Assembly (NCBI GenBank): GCA_009773645.1
Contig: WSYB01000001.1
Location: 1-64,000 of the forward strand
Source: Geobacteraceae bacterium
Lineage (GTDB): Bacteria > Desulfobacterota > Desulfuromonadia > Geobacterales > Geobacteraceae
DNA length: 64,000 nucleotides
Direction: 5' to 3'
Positions 17,694 to 26,971 of the stretch are shown here, in pieces; position 1 is the first letter of the stretch, and each line of letters begins with the position of its first letter. The notes under the pieces are model-generated. The model saw only the letters and a list, made by a program, of their open reading frames with translations, ran no database searches and was not told the origin of the DNA. A program made the position numbers and the translations under genes.

Positions 17694-17807
17694 ATTTCAA
17701 CACCTCCTTTCCAATCTTGATTTTATGGGCCTACGCCTCTTGTCTGAAGAAAATCCTGATGCAATGTGTCTTTTAACACAATGACCCCGTCATGTAAAGG
17801 GTAAAGC

Positions 17808-18755
17808 TCATCGGTGGCCAACCGGAAACACGGATGGACACTGATTAAACACCCTTAACAGCCGAAGACTTCCCCTCGCTTCCGTCCGGCCGTCGGCAAC
17901 GATTTCAGCCACGGCCAGCAGTATTCCACCATGGGAGAGTCTTACCCGTTCTCCCGGAAATAGCGCTGCGGACGGATATCCCGGCATATCTGCCATATCG
18001 GGAGCAATACCGTGCGCTACCTTTGCAATTCCACTCTCCGTCATCGGCACTTCCTTAAGCTGGGCCAGGGCTGCGCAGGGGGAAATGACAACTTCCGACA
18101 GTCTCCCCTCCCCCGCAAGGTCGGACAGCCCTTCCAGCGAGACGGCGTTTTCGATGTGAAACGGGCCGCTCACTGTCCGGCGAAGCTTTGTCAGATAGGC
18201 GCCGCACCCCAGTTTCTCCCCCATATCACTGGCCAGGGTCCGCACGTAGGTGCCGCGGGAGCAGCGTACCGTAAAGGCAACTTCCGGAAGATTAACTTGA
18301 TCTATGACGAGGGAGAAAACCTCTATATCCCGCGATTCCCGCTCAACGCTTTCTCCGCGGCGGGCCAGCTTGTAAAGCGGCACACCATTACGCTTAAGGG
18401 CTGAAAACATGGGAGGAACCTGGCTGATTCTGCCGGTAAAACAGTGGGCCATATCCTCCACAACAGCAGGAGTAATCGGCCGCCAGTCCCCTTCCGCGAC
18501 TATCGTTCCGGTAAAGTCCTGGGTGTCGGTAGTCGCTCCCAGGACCATCGTAGCCTGATACTCTTTAACCGATTCATCCAGGAAATGGATAGTCTTGGTC
18601 CCTTCCCCCAGAGCCAGCGGCAAAACGCCGGTGGCAAAAGGGTCGAGGGTCCCGGTGTGGCCGGCCTTTTTCTCTCCCGTTATCCGGCGGACGGAGCGCA
18701 CCACATCATGGGAAGTCATTCCAGACGGCTTGTCAACGACAATAAAACCGTCCAT
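17808..18755 (-). CDS. truB: tRNA pseudouridine-55 synthase
   Basis: Makes pseudouridine 55 in the T-loop of tRNAs. 315 aa. The catalytic Asp is in GHTGTLDPFATGVLPL, with MDGFIVVDKPSGMTSHDVVR at the start and CSRGTYVRTLASDMG in the middle. A C-terminal PUA-like region follows. The last dozen residues (FNQCPSVFPVGHR) are encoded by a dispersed repeat (17812-17852), so the native 3' end was probably remodelled. Starts just before the end of nrnA. Confidence 0.95.
   Translation of the reverse strand: MDGFIVVDKPSGMTSHDVVRSVRRITGEKKAGHTGTLDPFATGVLPLALGEGTKTIHFLDESVKEYQATMVLGATTDTQDFTGTIVAEGDWRPITPAVVEDMAHCFTGRISQVPPMFSALKRNGVPLYKLARRGESVERESRDIEVFSLVIDQVNLPEVAFTVRCSRGTYVRTLASDMGEKLGCGAYLTKLRRTVSGPFHIENAVSLEGLSDLAGEGRLSEVVISPCAALAQLKEVPMTESGIAKVAHGIAPDMADMPGYPSAALFPGERVRLSHGGILLAVAEIVADGRTEARGSLRLLRVFNQCPSVFPVGHR
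17812..17852. repeat. Dispersed repeat overlapping the truB 3' end
   Basis: Contains AACCGGAAACACGGATGGA and ACTGATTAAACAC, of the degenerate ACGGATGGACACTGATT type common in intergenic DNA of many bacteria. A related stretch lies at 28017-28049. Here it is translated as the tail of TruB. Confidence 0.5.
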
Positions 18756-18758
18756 TCC

Positions 18759-19729
18759 TCAAAGAACTTTTTCCAGGTAGGCAAACACCGCTTCCCTGGC
18801 TTCGTCGAGCGTGCACGCCATTGTGCAGCCAGCTGCATTGTGGTGACCACCGCCGCCAAAGGCGGCCGCCAGCGCCGACACGTCCACCTTACCCTTGGAA
18901 CGAAACCCGACCTTGAACAGGCAGGGGCTGATTTCCCTGAAAAATACCGCCACTTCCACACCGCGGATGGAGCGGGGATAATTGACAAAACCGTCGGTCA
19001 ATTCCACAGTGGCGCCGGTCTTTTCATACATATCCAGTGTAACGGTTACGGCGGCAAAGTCGCCGCGCGGGGAAACATACAGGGTGCCAAGTGCCAGGGC
19101 CAGGAGTTCAAGCCGCTTTTGCGGCTGGCTCTCATAGAGTTTTTCCGCGACGGACCAGGCATTTACTCCCTTCCCCACCATTTCACCGGCTATGGCAAAG
19201 GCCTCGGGGTTGGCGTTGGAATAACGGAATGAGCCGGTATCGGTAATTACCGCGGTGTAGATGCAGAGGGCAGTATCGTAATCCATATCATGCCCGGCGG
19301 CCCTGATGGTCCTGTAGATGAGCGCCCCTGTGGCACAGGCCTGGGGATCTATCAGATTTATGGCGCCGAAGTGGTCACAGTTTAAGTGATGATCGATATT
19401 GATGAACTTTCCGATCCCTTTGAATGCACCCACCTCCGGACCGGCGCGGCGGAATTCACCCACATCCAGCACAAAGCAGACATCATAATATCCGGCGGGA
19501 ATGGTGTTTACCACCGAATCGGCCATGGGAAGGAACGTATAGAGTTCAGGGAACGGGTCACAGAAGTAGACCGTCACCTCTTTACCCTGCCCGTCACCTC
19601 TTTACCCTGCCTTTTCAGGTAATTGGCGAGGGCAAGACTGGAGCCCACTGCGTCACCGTCAGGATTTTCATGGGTGGTGATGAGAAAGGTCCGGTTCCCG
19701 GCAATTTCTTCGATAACGTTACTTATCAT
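18759..19729 (-). pseudogene. nrnA: DHH-family phosphoesterase NrnA, frameshifted by a 20-bp duplication
   Basis: NrnA degrades short oligoribonucleotides (nanoRNA) and in some species removes the 3' phosphate of pAp. ATG at 19729 (overlapping the rbfA stop) encodes MISNVIEEIAGNRTFLITTH, then the DHH-domain motif ENPDGDAVGSSLALANYLK, but stops after a perfect 20-bp tandem duplication at 19571-19610. Removing one copy joins it to TVYFCDPFPELYTF and gives about 315 aa with DHH (INIDHHLNCD) and DHHA1 (GGGGHHNAAG). Genomic order rbfA-nrnA-truB is the usual one. Could be a recent mutation, a reversible switch, or an assembly error. Confidence 0.85.
19571..19610. repeat. Perfect 20-bp tandem duplication inside nrnA
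   Basis: CCGTCACCTCTTTACCCTGC occurs at 19571-19590 and again at 19591-19610 without mismatch. Because 20 is not a multiple of 3 it breaks the nrnA frame. Confidence 0.95.
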
Positions 19730-20078
19730 CTCCCTCTTCCGTGGTGTGAATTTCCCTTATGAGGGATTCGATACGATTGCCGTAAGCCACCGAAACATCG
19801 TATTTAAAAACAAGATCGGGGACGTAGCGCATACGGAGACTCTTCCCCATCTCTTTGCGGATAAAGCCTCTGGCACTGTTTAATCCCTGCTCCGTCGCCT
19901 TTTTCTCCTCATCGTTCCCGATAACGGTAAAATAGACCGTCGCCAGATGGAGATCGTCGGTAACCTTGACCCCCGTTACGGTTACAAAACCGATGCGAGG
20001 GTCCTTCAACCCCTTCACCAGGAGCTCGGACACCATTTCGTGAATCGCCTCGGCCACTTTTTCTGAACGCTTGAACAT
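19719..20078 (-). CDS. rbfA: 30S ribosome-binding factor A
   Basis: Late 30S maturation factor that binds 16S rRNA near the helix 1 region. 119 aa with the KH-like fold pattern: RSEKVAEAIHEMVSELLVKG, LKDPRIGFVTVTGVKVTDDL, and MRYVPDLVFKYDVSVAYG near the end. Start ATG at 20078. Its 3' end overlaps the nrnA start by 11 bases. Downstream of infB, as usual. Confidence 0.95.
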   Translation of the reverse strand: MFKRSEKVAEAIHEMVSELLVKGLKDPRIGFVTVTGVKVTDDLHLATVYFTVIGNDEEKKATEQGLNSARGFIRKEMGKSLRMRYVPDLVFKYDVSVAYGNRIESLIREIHTTEEGDDK

Positions 20079-20087
20079 TTAAGATCC

Positions 20088-20140
20088 GTGATTCGGGATT
20101 CGTATTTCCGGTTCTCGGTTCCCGAGTCCCGAGTCCCGTC
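20088..20140. repeat. Heptamer repeat array (infB-rbfA spacer)
   Basis: Units GATTCGG, GATTCGT, ATTTCCG, GTTCTCG, GTTCCCG, AGTCCCG, AGTCCCG fill almost the whole 62-base spacer between the infB stop and the rbfA start. CGGGATTCG against CGAGTCCCG allows pairing between left and right parts. Confidence 0.8.
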
Positions 20141-22813
20141 CTATAGTGTTGCAGCGACCTTTTCGATCTCGAATGCCTCGATGATATCGCCGGTCTTGAT
20201 GTCGTTGTAGTTTTCCAGCGAGATACCGCATTCGTAGTTGGACGCCACTTCTTTCACGTCATCCTTGAAACGGCGCAGACTGGCCATTTTGCCCTCGTAA
20301 ACGACCACGTTGTCACGCAGCAGGCGAACCTGGGCGTTTCGCACCATCTTGCCGTCCGTAACATAACATCCGGCGACATTTCCATGCTTGGGAACGGAAA
20401 ATACCTCGCGGATTTCCGCCCGGCCCAGGTGTTTTTCACGGAGAGTCGGCTCAAGGAGCCCTTCCATGGCCTTTTTGATATCATCAACCGCATCGTAGAT
20501 GATGTTGTAAAGGCGGATGTCGACCCCTTCCTTCTCCGCCATCGCCTGCGCCTTCACTTCCGGGCGCACGTTAAAGCCGAGAATGATGGCATTACTGGCT
20601 GTGGCGAGGTTTACGTCCGTCTCAGTGATGGCTCCAACCGAGGCGTGGATAACGTTCAGGCGGATGGCGTCGGTAGAGAGCTTGCGCAATGATTCGGAAA
20701 CCGCCTCGACGGAACCATGGACGTCCCCCTTGACGATGGTATTGAGCTCCTTGACCTCTCCCTTCTGGATCTTTTCATACAGCTGCTCCAGGGAAAGCCT
20801 GCTCGATTTTGCCAGCGCCGTCTCACGGATCTTCTGCTGGCGGTGCTGGGCGATTTCCTTGGATTGCTTCTCATCGGGAAGAACCACGAAGACATCGCCG
20901 GCATCGGGCACACCGGTAAACCCTATCACCTCCACGGGCATGGCCGGGCCTGCGGCCAACACCTTGTCGCCACGGTCGTTCTGCATTGCGCGGACCCGAC
21001 CTGAGTGAACCCCGGCGACAAAATAATCACCGGTCTTGAGGGTCCCTTCCTGGACCAGCACGGTAGCCAGCGGTCCACGGCCCCTGTCCAGCTTCGCCTC
21101 GACAATGGTGCCGCGGGCGGGCTTATTCGGATTGGCCTTAAGCTCAAGCACATCAGCCTGGAGGAGCACCATCTCCAGAAGCGCCGGCAGATTGATCCGT
21201 TTCTTGGCTGAAACTTCGACGAATATGGTATCGCCGCCAAACTCCTCCGGAACGAGGCCGAGTTGGATCAACTCCTGCTTGACCCGGTCAGGCTTGGCTT
21301 CCGGCTTGTCAATCTTGTTGACTGCGACGATGATCGGAACGCCGGCGGCCTTGGAATGGTTGACCGCTTCCCGGGTCTGGGGCATGACGCCGTCATCGGC
21401 AGCCACCACCAGAATGACGATGTCAGTGACCTTGGCTCCCCTGGCGCGCATAGCGGTAAACGCCTCGTGTCCCGGCGTGTCGAGGAAGGTGATTTTTCTT
21501 CCGTTCAGCTCCACGTCGTAAGCGCCGATATGCTGGGTGATGCCTCCCGCCTCGCCGGCAATGACGTTGGCTTCGCGGATTGCATCCAGGAGCGAGGTCT
21601 TGCCGTGATCCACATGCCCCATGATGGTTACCACAGGGGAACGTTTCTGAAGGCTCTCCGGCGCATCGGGAGCGGCTTCCAGCATTACATCCAGGTCAAG
21701 GGCGACATTTTCGATCTCATAGCCGAATTCTCCAGCCAACAATGTTGCAGTTTCAATATCTAGAGGATGGTTTATGGTGGCCATCATCCCCATTTTCATC
21801 AGGGAACGAATGAGGTCGTTCGCCTTTATCCCCATTCGTTTGGCCAGTTCACCCACGGTGATGGTTTCGGAAATCTTGATGATGCGCTTGATGGCCTTGG
21901 GGATTGTAATCTCGGTCTTCCGCCCCTCCGGAGCGCGTCCCCTCTCCTTCTTCTTCCCCTTGCCTGCACGGGGACCAGGCTCAAAGACCCGCTCGCGCTT
22001 TTCCAGGAGCTCGGCCTTCTTTAAGGCCTCTTTCTTTTTGACGTCAGGGGCACCCTTCTTGACACCCTTTCCTATTTCCGAGACCGGCGGCAGTTCTTTT
22101 CCCTTGCGTCCCTTCTTGCGATCCTCCGGCATTACAGGCACTTCCACCGGAGCCGGCATGGCCGGCCTTCCCGGGCCCCGTGACGGTGCTGGCCGTTCGA
22201 AAGGCCGCGACGGTGCCGGCCGTTCCGTACCACGTGCTGGAGCAGGTCGTTCGGAAGGACGCGACAGGGCCGGACGGTCCGTACCACGTGGTGGAGCAGG
22301 TTTTTGAAACTCCTTCCGCTCGGGCCTCACTTCCCTCGGTTGTGCTCCCTGGATTTCAACCCGGCCGAGAATAACGGCCCTGGTGGGAGTAGCCTTGGTC
22401 ACGGGATGCTCCTCCAGATGGACGGCAGCAGGTTTCTCCAAAACCGGAGCCGCTTCCTTTACCGGCTCTTTGGTCTCTTCTTCCTTGCTAGGAGCGGCTT
22501 CCTCGGCTTTGGCCATTATTTTTTCTTCAACGGGAGGTTCCGGAGCTGCAGGCGCTTCAGGAGGAGGCTCCACAACCTTGGCCCGACGCCGTATGAGTGT
22601 TGTAGTCACACGAACTTCTTCCTTTACTTCGCTAATCGGAGCAGGAGCCGCAGCAGGAGCTTTCGTCGGCGCCATCAGTTTATTGGCATCCGCTTCATCA
22701 ATAACGGCCATGTGGTTTTTTACCTCAACCCCTATGTCCTTCAATCTGGACATAAGCTCCTTGTTATCAATGCCCATCTTCTGTGCCAGCTCATATACGC
22801 GGATTTTACTCAT
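20141..22813 (-). CDS. infB: Translation initiation factor IF-2
   Basis: 890 aa GTPase that places initiator tRNA on the 30S subunit. N-terminal IF2_N motif ([20 protein letters not shown]), a long Pro/Arg/Glu-rich linker (about residues 65-300) with degenerate RPAPSRG-type repeats, a second IF2_N, then the G domain ([40 protein letters not shown]) and domains II-IV. The repeat linker is variable in length across species and here is GC-rich. The ATG overlaps the ylxRQ stop (ATGA). Confidence 0.97.
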   Translation of the reverse strand: MSKIRVYELAQKMGIDNKELMSRLKDIGVEVKNHMAVIDEADANKLMAPTKAPAAAPAPISEVKEEVRVTTTLIRRRAKVVEPPPEAPAAPEPPVEEKIMAKAEEAAPSKEEETKEPVKEAAPVLEKPAAVHLEEHPVTKATPTRAVILGRVEIQGAQPREVRPERKEFQKPAPPRGTDRPALSRPSERPAPARGTERPAPSRPFERPAPSRGPGRPAMPAPVEVPVMPEDRKKGRKGKELPPVSEIGKGVKKGAPDVKKKEALKKAELLEKRERVFEPGPRAGKGKKKERGRAPEGRKTEITIPKAIKRIIKISETITVGELAKRMGIKANDLIRSLMKMGMMATINHPLDIETATLLAGEFGYEIENVALDLDVMLEAAPDAPESLQKRSPVVTIMGHVDHGKTSLLDAIREANVIAGEAGGITQHIGAYDVELNGRKITFLDTPGHEAFTAMRARGAKVTDIVILVVAADDGVMPQTREAVNHSKAAGVPIIVAVNKIDKPEAKPDRVKQELIQLGLVPEEFGGDTIFVEVSAKKRINLPALLEMVLLQADVLELKANPNKPARGTIVEAKLDRGRGPLATVLVQEGTLKTGDYFVAGVHSGRVRAMQNDRGDKVLAAGPAMPVEVIGFTGVPDAGDVFVVLPDEKQSKEIAQHRQQKIRETALAKSSRLSLEQLYEKIQKGEVKELNTIVKGDVHGSVEAVSESLRKLSTDAIRLNVIHASVGAITETDVNLATASNAIILGFNVRPEVKAQAMAEKEGVDIRLYNIIYDAVDDIKKAMEGLLEPTLREKHLGRAEIREVFSVPKHGNVAGCYVTDGKMVRNAQVRLLRDNVVVYEGKMASLRRFKDDVKEVASNYECGISLENYNDIKTGDIIEAFEIEKVAATL

Positions 22814-23409
22814 TGTGACTGCGTCCCTCCCTCGAAGAAGTTCCTGTAACGTTTCAACTCTCGTGTAATAGTTTCAACAAAGCCGCTCTGTTCTATTGCC
22901 GCAACACTCCGTAACTCCTTGCCGAGAAGCGCTCCAAGACGTCCCTTGTCAAGAAGATTGAAGCAGGGAACTCCTGACTTGCACGCCAGATGGGCAAACT
23001 TTTGCCCGATTTCCGGAGAGATGTCGGCGGCAATGAATAAAACCCCCGGAGAACGCTTTCTCAAGGCCTCGGCAACCATATCGCTGCCGGAAACCACCTT
23101 GCCGGCCTTATTGGCAAGCGCCAGGTATGAGACGATCCTCTCTTCCAGACGAAGAGCCACCTGATTGACAAGTTCATCCGCGCCGGCATGTTTCACTTCT
23201 CCCCTGTAGGACCTGGCGAACTGTTTCCGGTCCGCCGCCGCCTTCAGACACAATTTACTCATGCACGTATAGGCGCCCCGCCCGGGGAGTTTATTCAGCA
23301 AGTCCGGCACCAGCGTCCGGTCGGGTGCCAGGACAAAGCGAAGCAGGTCCTTCTTGTCCTTTACCTCCCGACATCCGAGACAGCTCCTCTGCGGTTCGGT
23401 TCTCGGCAT
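22810..23409 (-). CDS. YlxR-YlxQ fusion (DUF448 + L7Ae-like RNA-binding protein)
   Basis: 199 aa. Residues 1-75 are YlxR/DUF448 ([20 protein letters not shown], then [16 protein letters not shown]), and residues about 90-190 are an L7Ae/YlxQ domain ([20 protein letters not shown], then [20 protein letters not shown]). The two are separate genes between nusA and infB in Gram-positives; a fused form is common in proteobacteria. YlxR has been reported to bind RNase P RNA in some bacteria; YlxQ-type proteins bind kink-turns. Precise role here unknown. Confidence 0.9.
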   Translation of the reverse strand: MPRTEPQRSCLGCREVKDKKDLLRFVLAPDRTLVPDLLNKLPGRGAYTCMSKLCLKAAADRKQFARSYRGEVKHAGADELVNQVALRLEERIVSYLALANKAGKVVSGSDMVAEALRKRSPGVLFIAADISPEIGQKFAHLACKSGVPCFNLLDKGRLGALLGKELRSVAAIEQSGFVETITRELKRYRNFFEGGTQSQ

Positions 23410-23411
23410 GA

Positions 23412-24569
23412 TTACTCTTCCGACCGCTCCTCTGCTTCGACAGCAGCCGGCTCGGTATTTTCGATCCCCTCAGATGCCTCCGCCTCTTCAACAGCACCGT
23501 CAAAGGAGGCGTATTGCAGCAGTTCGGCCTCAGCCGCTCTCGATTCACTCTTTATGTCTATCTTCCAGCCGGTCAGTTTTGCGGCGAGACGGACATTCTG
23601 TCCACGCTTGCCGATTGCCAGAGAAAGCTGGTCATCCGCCACAATGATCTCCATGGAGCGGTTCTCCTCATCCACATAGACCTTGGAAACCGCCGCAGGC
23701 GCCAGGGCGTTGCAGGCAAAACGGGCGATATCCTCAGACCATGGGATGATGTCGATCTTCTCCCCCCTGAGCTCCGAAACCACATTCTGTACACGGCTGC
23801 CCCGCATGCCGACACAGGCGCCCACCGGGTCCACATCCGAATCGTGGGAATAAACGGCGATCTTAGCCCGGCTTCCCGGCTCCCGGACCACCCCCATCAC
23901 CTCGACAATTCCCTCGGCAATCTCCGGCACCTCGGCCTCGAACAGTTTATCGAGCACGCCGGAGTGTATCCGAGACAGCATGATCTGCGGTCCCTTCGTG
24001 GTCATGCGGATATCCGTTATCAGGGCCTTGACCCGGTCTCCTTGCCGATAGACCTCGCGCGGGGCTTGTTCCTTGTGGGGGAGAACGGCCTCGGCGCGCC
24101 CGAGATCAACGACCAGGTCCCCCTTCTCAAAACGCCGCACCACACCGTTGATCAGCTCACCCAAGCGGTCCTTGAATTCGTTGAAGATGGTTTCGCGCTC
24201 CGCCTCCCGCACCCGCTGGATAATGACCTGTTTTGCGGTCTGAGCGGCTATCCGGGAAAAATCACTGGCATCCATCTTCATGCCGATGGAGTCGCCGACC
24301 TCCACTTCGGGATCCTGTTCTTTCGCCTCTTCCAGACTGATTTCCTTGTAAGAGTCCTGGACCTCATCGACCACGGTAACGAATTCGAACAGTTCAACCT
24401 CACCGACCTCCTCGTTGTAGTGAGCCTCCAGATCGCGCGTGTTGCGGTATTTCTTGTTGGCGGCTGTAAGAACCGCCTGCTCGAGCGCTTCCAGAACCAC
24501 GGCCTTGTCGATGGCCTTCTCCTTTACGATCTGATCGATAGTATGCTTGAGGTTAAAGCTCGTTTCCAC
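23412..24569 (-). CDS. nusA: Transcription termination/antitermination protein NusA
   Basis: 385 aa. N-terminal RNA-polymerase-binding domain (residues 1-125), S1 domain (about 135-200, [18 protein letters not shown]), then two KH domains ([19 protein letters not shown]-type region, and [20 protein letters not shown]). A short acidic tail ends the protein; the C-terminal AR repeats of E. coli NusA are absent. Acts in pausing, termination and rRNA antitermination. Lies between rimP and ylxRQ. Confidence 0.96.
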   Translation of the reverse strand: METSFNLKHTIDQIVKEKAIDKAVVLEALEQAVLTAANKKYRNTRDLEAHYNEEVGEVELFEFVTVVDEVQDSYKEISLEEAKEQDPEVEVGDSIGMKMDASDFSRIAAQTAKQVIIQRVREAERETIFNEFKDRLGELINGVVRRFEKGDLVVDLGRAEAVLPHKEQAPREVYRQGDRVKALITDIRMTTKGPQIMLSRIHSGVLDKLFEAEVPEIAEGIVEVMGVVREPGSRAKIAVYSHDSDVDPVGACVGMRGSRVQNVVSELRGEKIDIIPWSEDIARFACNALAPAAVSKVYVDEENRSMEIIVADDQLSLAIGKRGQNVRLAAKLTGWKIDIKSESRAAEAELLQYASFDGAVEEAEASEGIENTEPAAVEAEERSEE

Positions 24570-24592
24570 GTCCCTATCTCCTATTTTTTAAA

Positions 24593-24613
24593 ATTTCACT
24601 TTTCACTTTTCAC
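24593..24613. repeat. Short heptamer array (nusA-rimP spacer)
   Basis: TTCACTT, TTCACTT, TTCACGT: two identical units and a third diverged, filling the 49-base spacer just upstream of nusA. Short, so weaker than the other arrays, but the unit resembles the right arm at 60830. Confidence 0.55.
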
Positions 24614-24618
24614 GTAGT

Positions 24619-25098
24619 TTAAAATTCAAACTCCAGGTTGGCCTTGGCAACTTTTTCCATTGGAATCCCGGCGGTCTGCCCTTCGGTCAGCCTGACCCTG
24701 ACAACCCCATTTTCCACCGCCAGAAGTTCTCCCAGGAAGGTCTTCCGGCGGTTCCCCGCATCATCCGGCAAGGGTTCGAAGGTCCTGATTTTGACCAGCT
24801 TCCCCCGGTATCTTTGGAAGTCGCTCTCCTTCTTCAGCGGGCGGTTAAGGCCGGGCGAGGAGACCTCCAGGTTGTAGTGTCCCGGAATAAAGTCCTCCAC
24901 ATCAAGCAGCTCCGACAACTCCCTGCTGACGGTGGCGCAGTCGTCCAGGGTCACGCCCCCCTCCCTGTCGATGAAGAGGCGCAGGACCATGCTCTGTCCT
25001 TCCCGCTTGTATTCCAGATCGACCAGCTCCAACCCGAGATGGGAAAGGAGCAGTTCCGCCTGCTCCGTCACCTTTGAGACCACATCAACAGTCGCCAT
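24619..25098 (-). CDS. rimP: Ribosome maturation factor RimP
   Basis: 159 aa, small-subunit assembly factor. LGLELVDLEYKREGQSMVLRLFID and DFIPGHYNLEVSSPGLNRPL are the conserved RimP segments, followed by the SH3-like C-terminal domain. First gene of the rimP-nusA-infB operon. The start ATG at 25098 has only a weak GGA site and lies about 15 bases after a rho-independent hairpin. Confidence 0.95.
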   Translation of the reverse strand: MATVDVVSKVTEQAELLLSHLGLELVDLEYKREGQSMVLRLFIDREGGVTLDDCATVSRELSELLDVEDFIPGHYNLEVSSPGLNRPLKKESDFQRYRGKLVKIRTFEPLPDDAGNRRKTFLGELLAVENGVVRVRLTEGQTAGIPMEKVAKANLEFEF

Positions 25099-25113
25099 AA
25101 ACTAAATTTTCCA

Positions 25114-25146
25114 TAAAAAAAAGTGAGCCGGAGGAGCTCACTTTTT
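25114..25146 (-). terminator. Rho-independent terminator upstream of rimP
   Basis: Minus strand AAAAAGTGAGC, loop TCCTCCG, GCTCACTTTTTTTT. It lies between the pyrophosphatase stop (25210) and the rimP ATG (25098). A weak promoter (TTGCAT-16-TTAATA) is the only candidate before it, so the hairpin may either end the upstream transcript or attenuate the rimP operon. Confidence 0.75.
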
Positions 25147-25209
25147 AGTGAACATTAACTTGTGCCATTACTATTAACACGTGCCTAGTGGAAATGCAAG
25201 CGTTTTTTT

Positions 25210-26898
25210 TCAGAGTTTTCCCTGTAAAAGTGCCGGCTCGGAAGGCTGACTCTGCAGAGAGCCCAACACCTTCAAAAGGTGCGGCACCATCTGCTTCTTG
25301 CGCGACATGACCCCCTTGAGTTCGTAGAGATGGGGCTCCATCTGGGGATACCCCATGACGTGGGCGAGCTCGTTCTTCCCTTCTGCCAGGAACAGGGTTG
25401 TCTCGGTATGGATGTCGGTAACCATGAGCCCCGCCAGGTGGAGACGGTCATCGTCCTTCACCCGTTTCAGCGCCTCGCGAAGTGATTCCTTCAGGTCAAA
25501 AAACTCGTCGAAACCGACCACCTCCACTTGCCCGACCCCAAAAAGCGTGTCCGCGGCGGCAAAATGCTTGAAGTCGGCCCTGATCGCCTTCTCCGGCGAA
25601 CCGTAGGCGGCAAAGCCGCTGCACGAGGAGAATATCTCCCTGCCGAATTCCTTGTGATCGATGCCGGCCTTCTCCTCGAGCCAGATGACCATTTCCCGGT
25701 CCCGGTTCGTGGTGGTGGGTGACTTGAGGATAACCGTGTCGGACAGGATTCCGGCCAGCAGCAGCGCGGCGATCTTCTGTTCGGGAACCACTCCCCGCTC
25801 CCGATAGAGGGAGGCGACGACGGTGCAGGTGCTGCCGACAGGCGCCGCCATGAAGGTGATCGGTTGGTTAGTGGGAGGATTGCCGAGCTTGTGATGGTCG
25901 AGCACCTCGAGGATATCCACCGACTCGGCGCCCGTCACCGCTTGGCCCAGCTCGTTATGGTCGACAAGAATCAAGGCGTAGGGGACCGGGGTAAGGAGCG
26001 ACGACTTGGTGGCGACCCCTGCGATGGTGCCATCCTCCTCCACGGCAATCACTGCCGGCTCCCCCGAATGGAGGAGTTTGAGGCGCAAGTGCTCGAGGGG
26101 TTCGGCGACTCCGATCTTCTCAAACCTGGATTCGACGTAACAGGCCAGAGGGGTGGAAAGCCGGGCCAGCCATGCGGCGGTTGCGGTGTCATGGGAGGTG
26201 GAGATGACAGCAACTCCGGTCTCCCTTGCCCGCGCCAGGAGATCGCCGGCAACCTCCAGACCGCCGGTTACCACGAGAAGCCGCACCCCCTTTTCTATGG
26301 CCGCCTGCTGGATGGAACGGCGGTCACCGGTCATGATCAGCAGCGACGCCGGGTCATACCCCTCGATACGACTCGAAAACGACTCCTTGAGCATGGCGCC
26401 GATGAAGAGGTGGAGATGCTCAATCTCATCCGCAGGCGCGCCGGCAAGGAACACTCCCCCGAGACAGCCGGCCAGGGAACGGAGGGAGGTGTCGATCCCT
26501 CTTTTGCGATCCGTGCCGGCCACCAGGTATTTCTCCGACAACTTCAGGAGAGAGACGGTGCCCAAAGGAACGTTTCCTTGGCCGACTACCGGCAGAACCC
26601 GTATGGCATGGCGGTGGAAGAGCTCAAGCGCCTCCTTGAGAGGCATGGCGGCACCGGCGGTGATAGGCTGACGGTTTATGACATCCCGAACCTTGGGGTG
26701 GACGTCCGCAAGATATACCGGCGTTTCCAGCCCAAGCCGGTCGAGGATGTAGCGGGTCTGGGGATTCGGTTCCCCCGCCGTCGCGGCAGCCACATTCCCC
26801 TGACCGAGCTTTTTCTTCAGTTCGGCATAGGCAATGGCCGATGCAATGGAATCGGTATCGGGGTTCCTGTGCCCGATCACGTAAATCTGTCTGTCCAT
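25210..26898 (-). CDS. Manganese-dependent inorganic pyrophosphatase with CBS and DRTGG domains
   Basis: Family II PPase that hydrolyses PPi. 562 aa against about 310 for the short form. The N-terminal DHH motifs (YVIGHRNPDTDSIASAIAYA) are followed by a CBS pair split by a DRTGG domain (about residues 70-300, IRVLPVVGQGNVPLGTVSL and EDGTIAGVATKSSL). Then come the second DHH part (DILEVLDHHKLGN), ILSDT, and the C-terminal DHHA2 domain with SRKKQ. Such CBS-PPases are regulated by adenine nucleotides. ATG at 26898 has a GGAG site. Confidence 0.93.
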   Translation of the reverse strand: MDRQIYVIGHRNPDTDSIASAIAYAELKKKLGQGNVAAATAGEPNPQTRYILDRLGLETPVYLADVHPKVRDVINRQPITAGAAMPLKEALELFHRHAIRVLPVVGQGNVPLGTVSLLKLSEKYLVAGTDRKRGIDTSLRSLAGCLGGVFLAGAPADEIEHLHLFIGAMLKESFSSRIEGYDPASLLIMTGDRRSIQQAAIEKGVRLLVVTGGLEVAGDLLARARETGVAVISTSHDTATAAWLARLSTPLACYVESRFEKIGVAEPLEHLRLKLLHSGEPAVIAVEEDGTIAGVATKSSLLTPVPYALILVDHNELGQAVTGAESVDILEVLDHHKLGNPPTNQPITFMAAPVGSTCTVVASLYRERGVVPEQKIAALLLAGILSDTVILKSPTTTNRDREMVIWLEEKAGIDHKEFGREIFSSCSGFAAYGSPEKAIRADFKHFAAADTLFGVGQVEVVGFDEFFDLKESLREALKRVKDDDRLHLAGLMVTDIHTETTLFLAEGKNELAHVMGYPQMEPHLYELKGVMSRKKQMVPHLLKVLGSLQSQPSEPALLQGKL

Positions 26899-26971
26899 CA
26901 CTGCTCCAATTGAGTTTGCCGGGTTTTTCCCTTGCACTTGCTGAGTGGGATGCCAGGGCCTGTTACGACCC

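Noticed and set aside
22130-22320. Repeats in infB as a mobile or unstable element
   Set aside because: The degenerate RPAPSRG repeats are the usual IF-2 linker variation and stay in frame.
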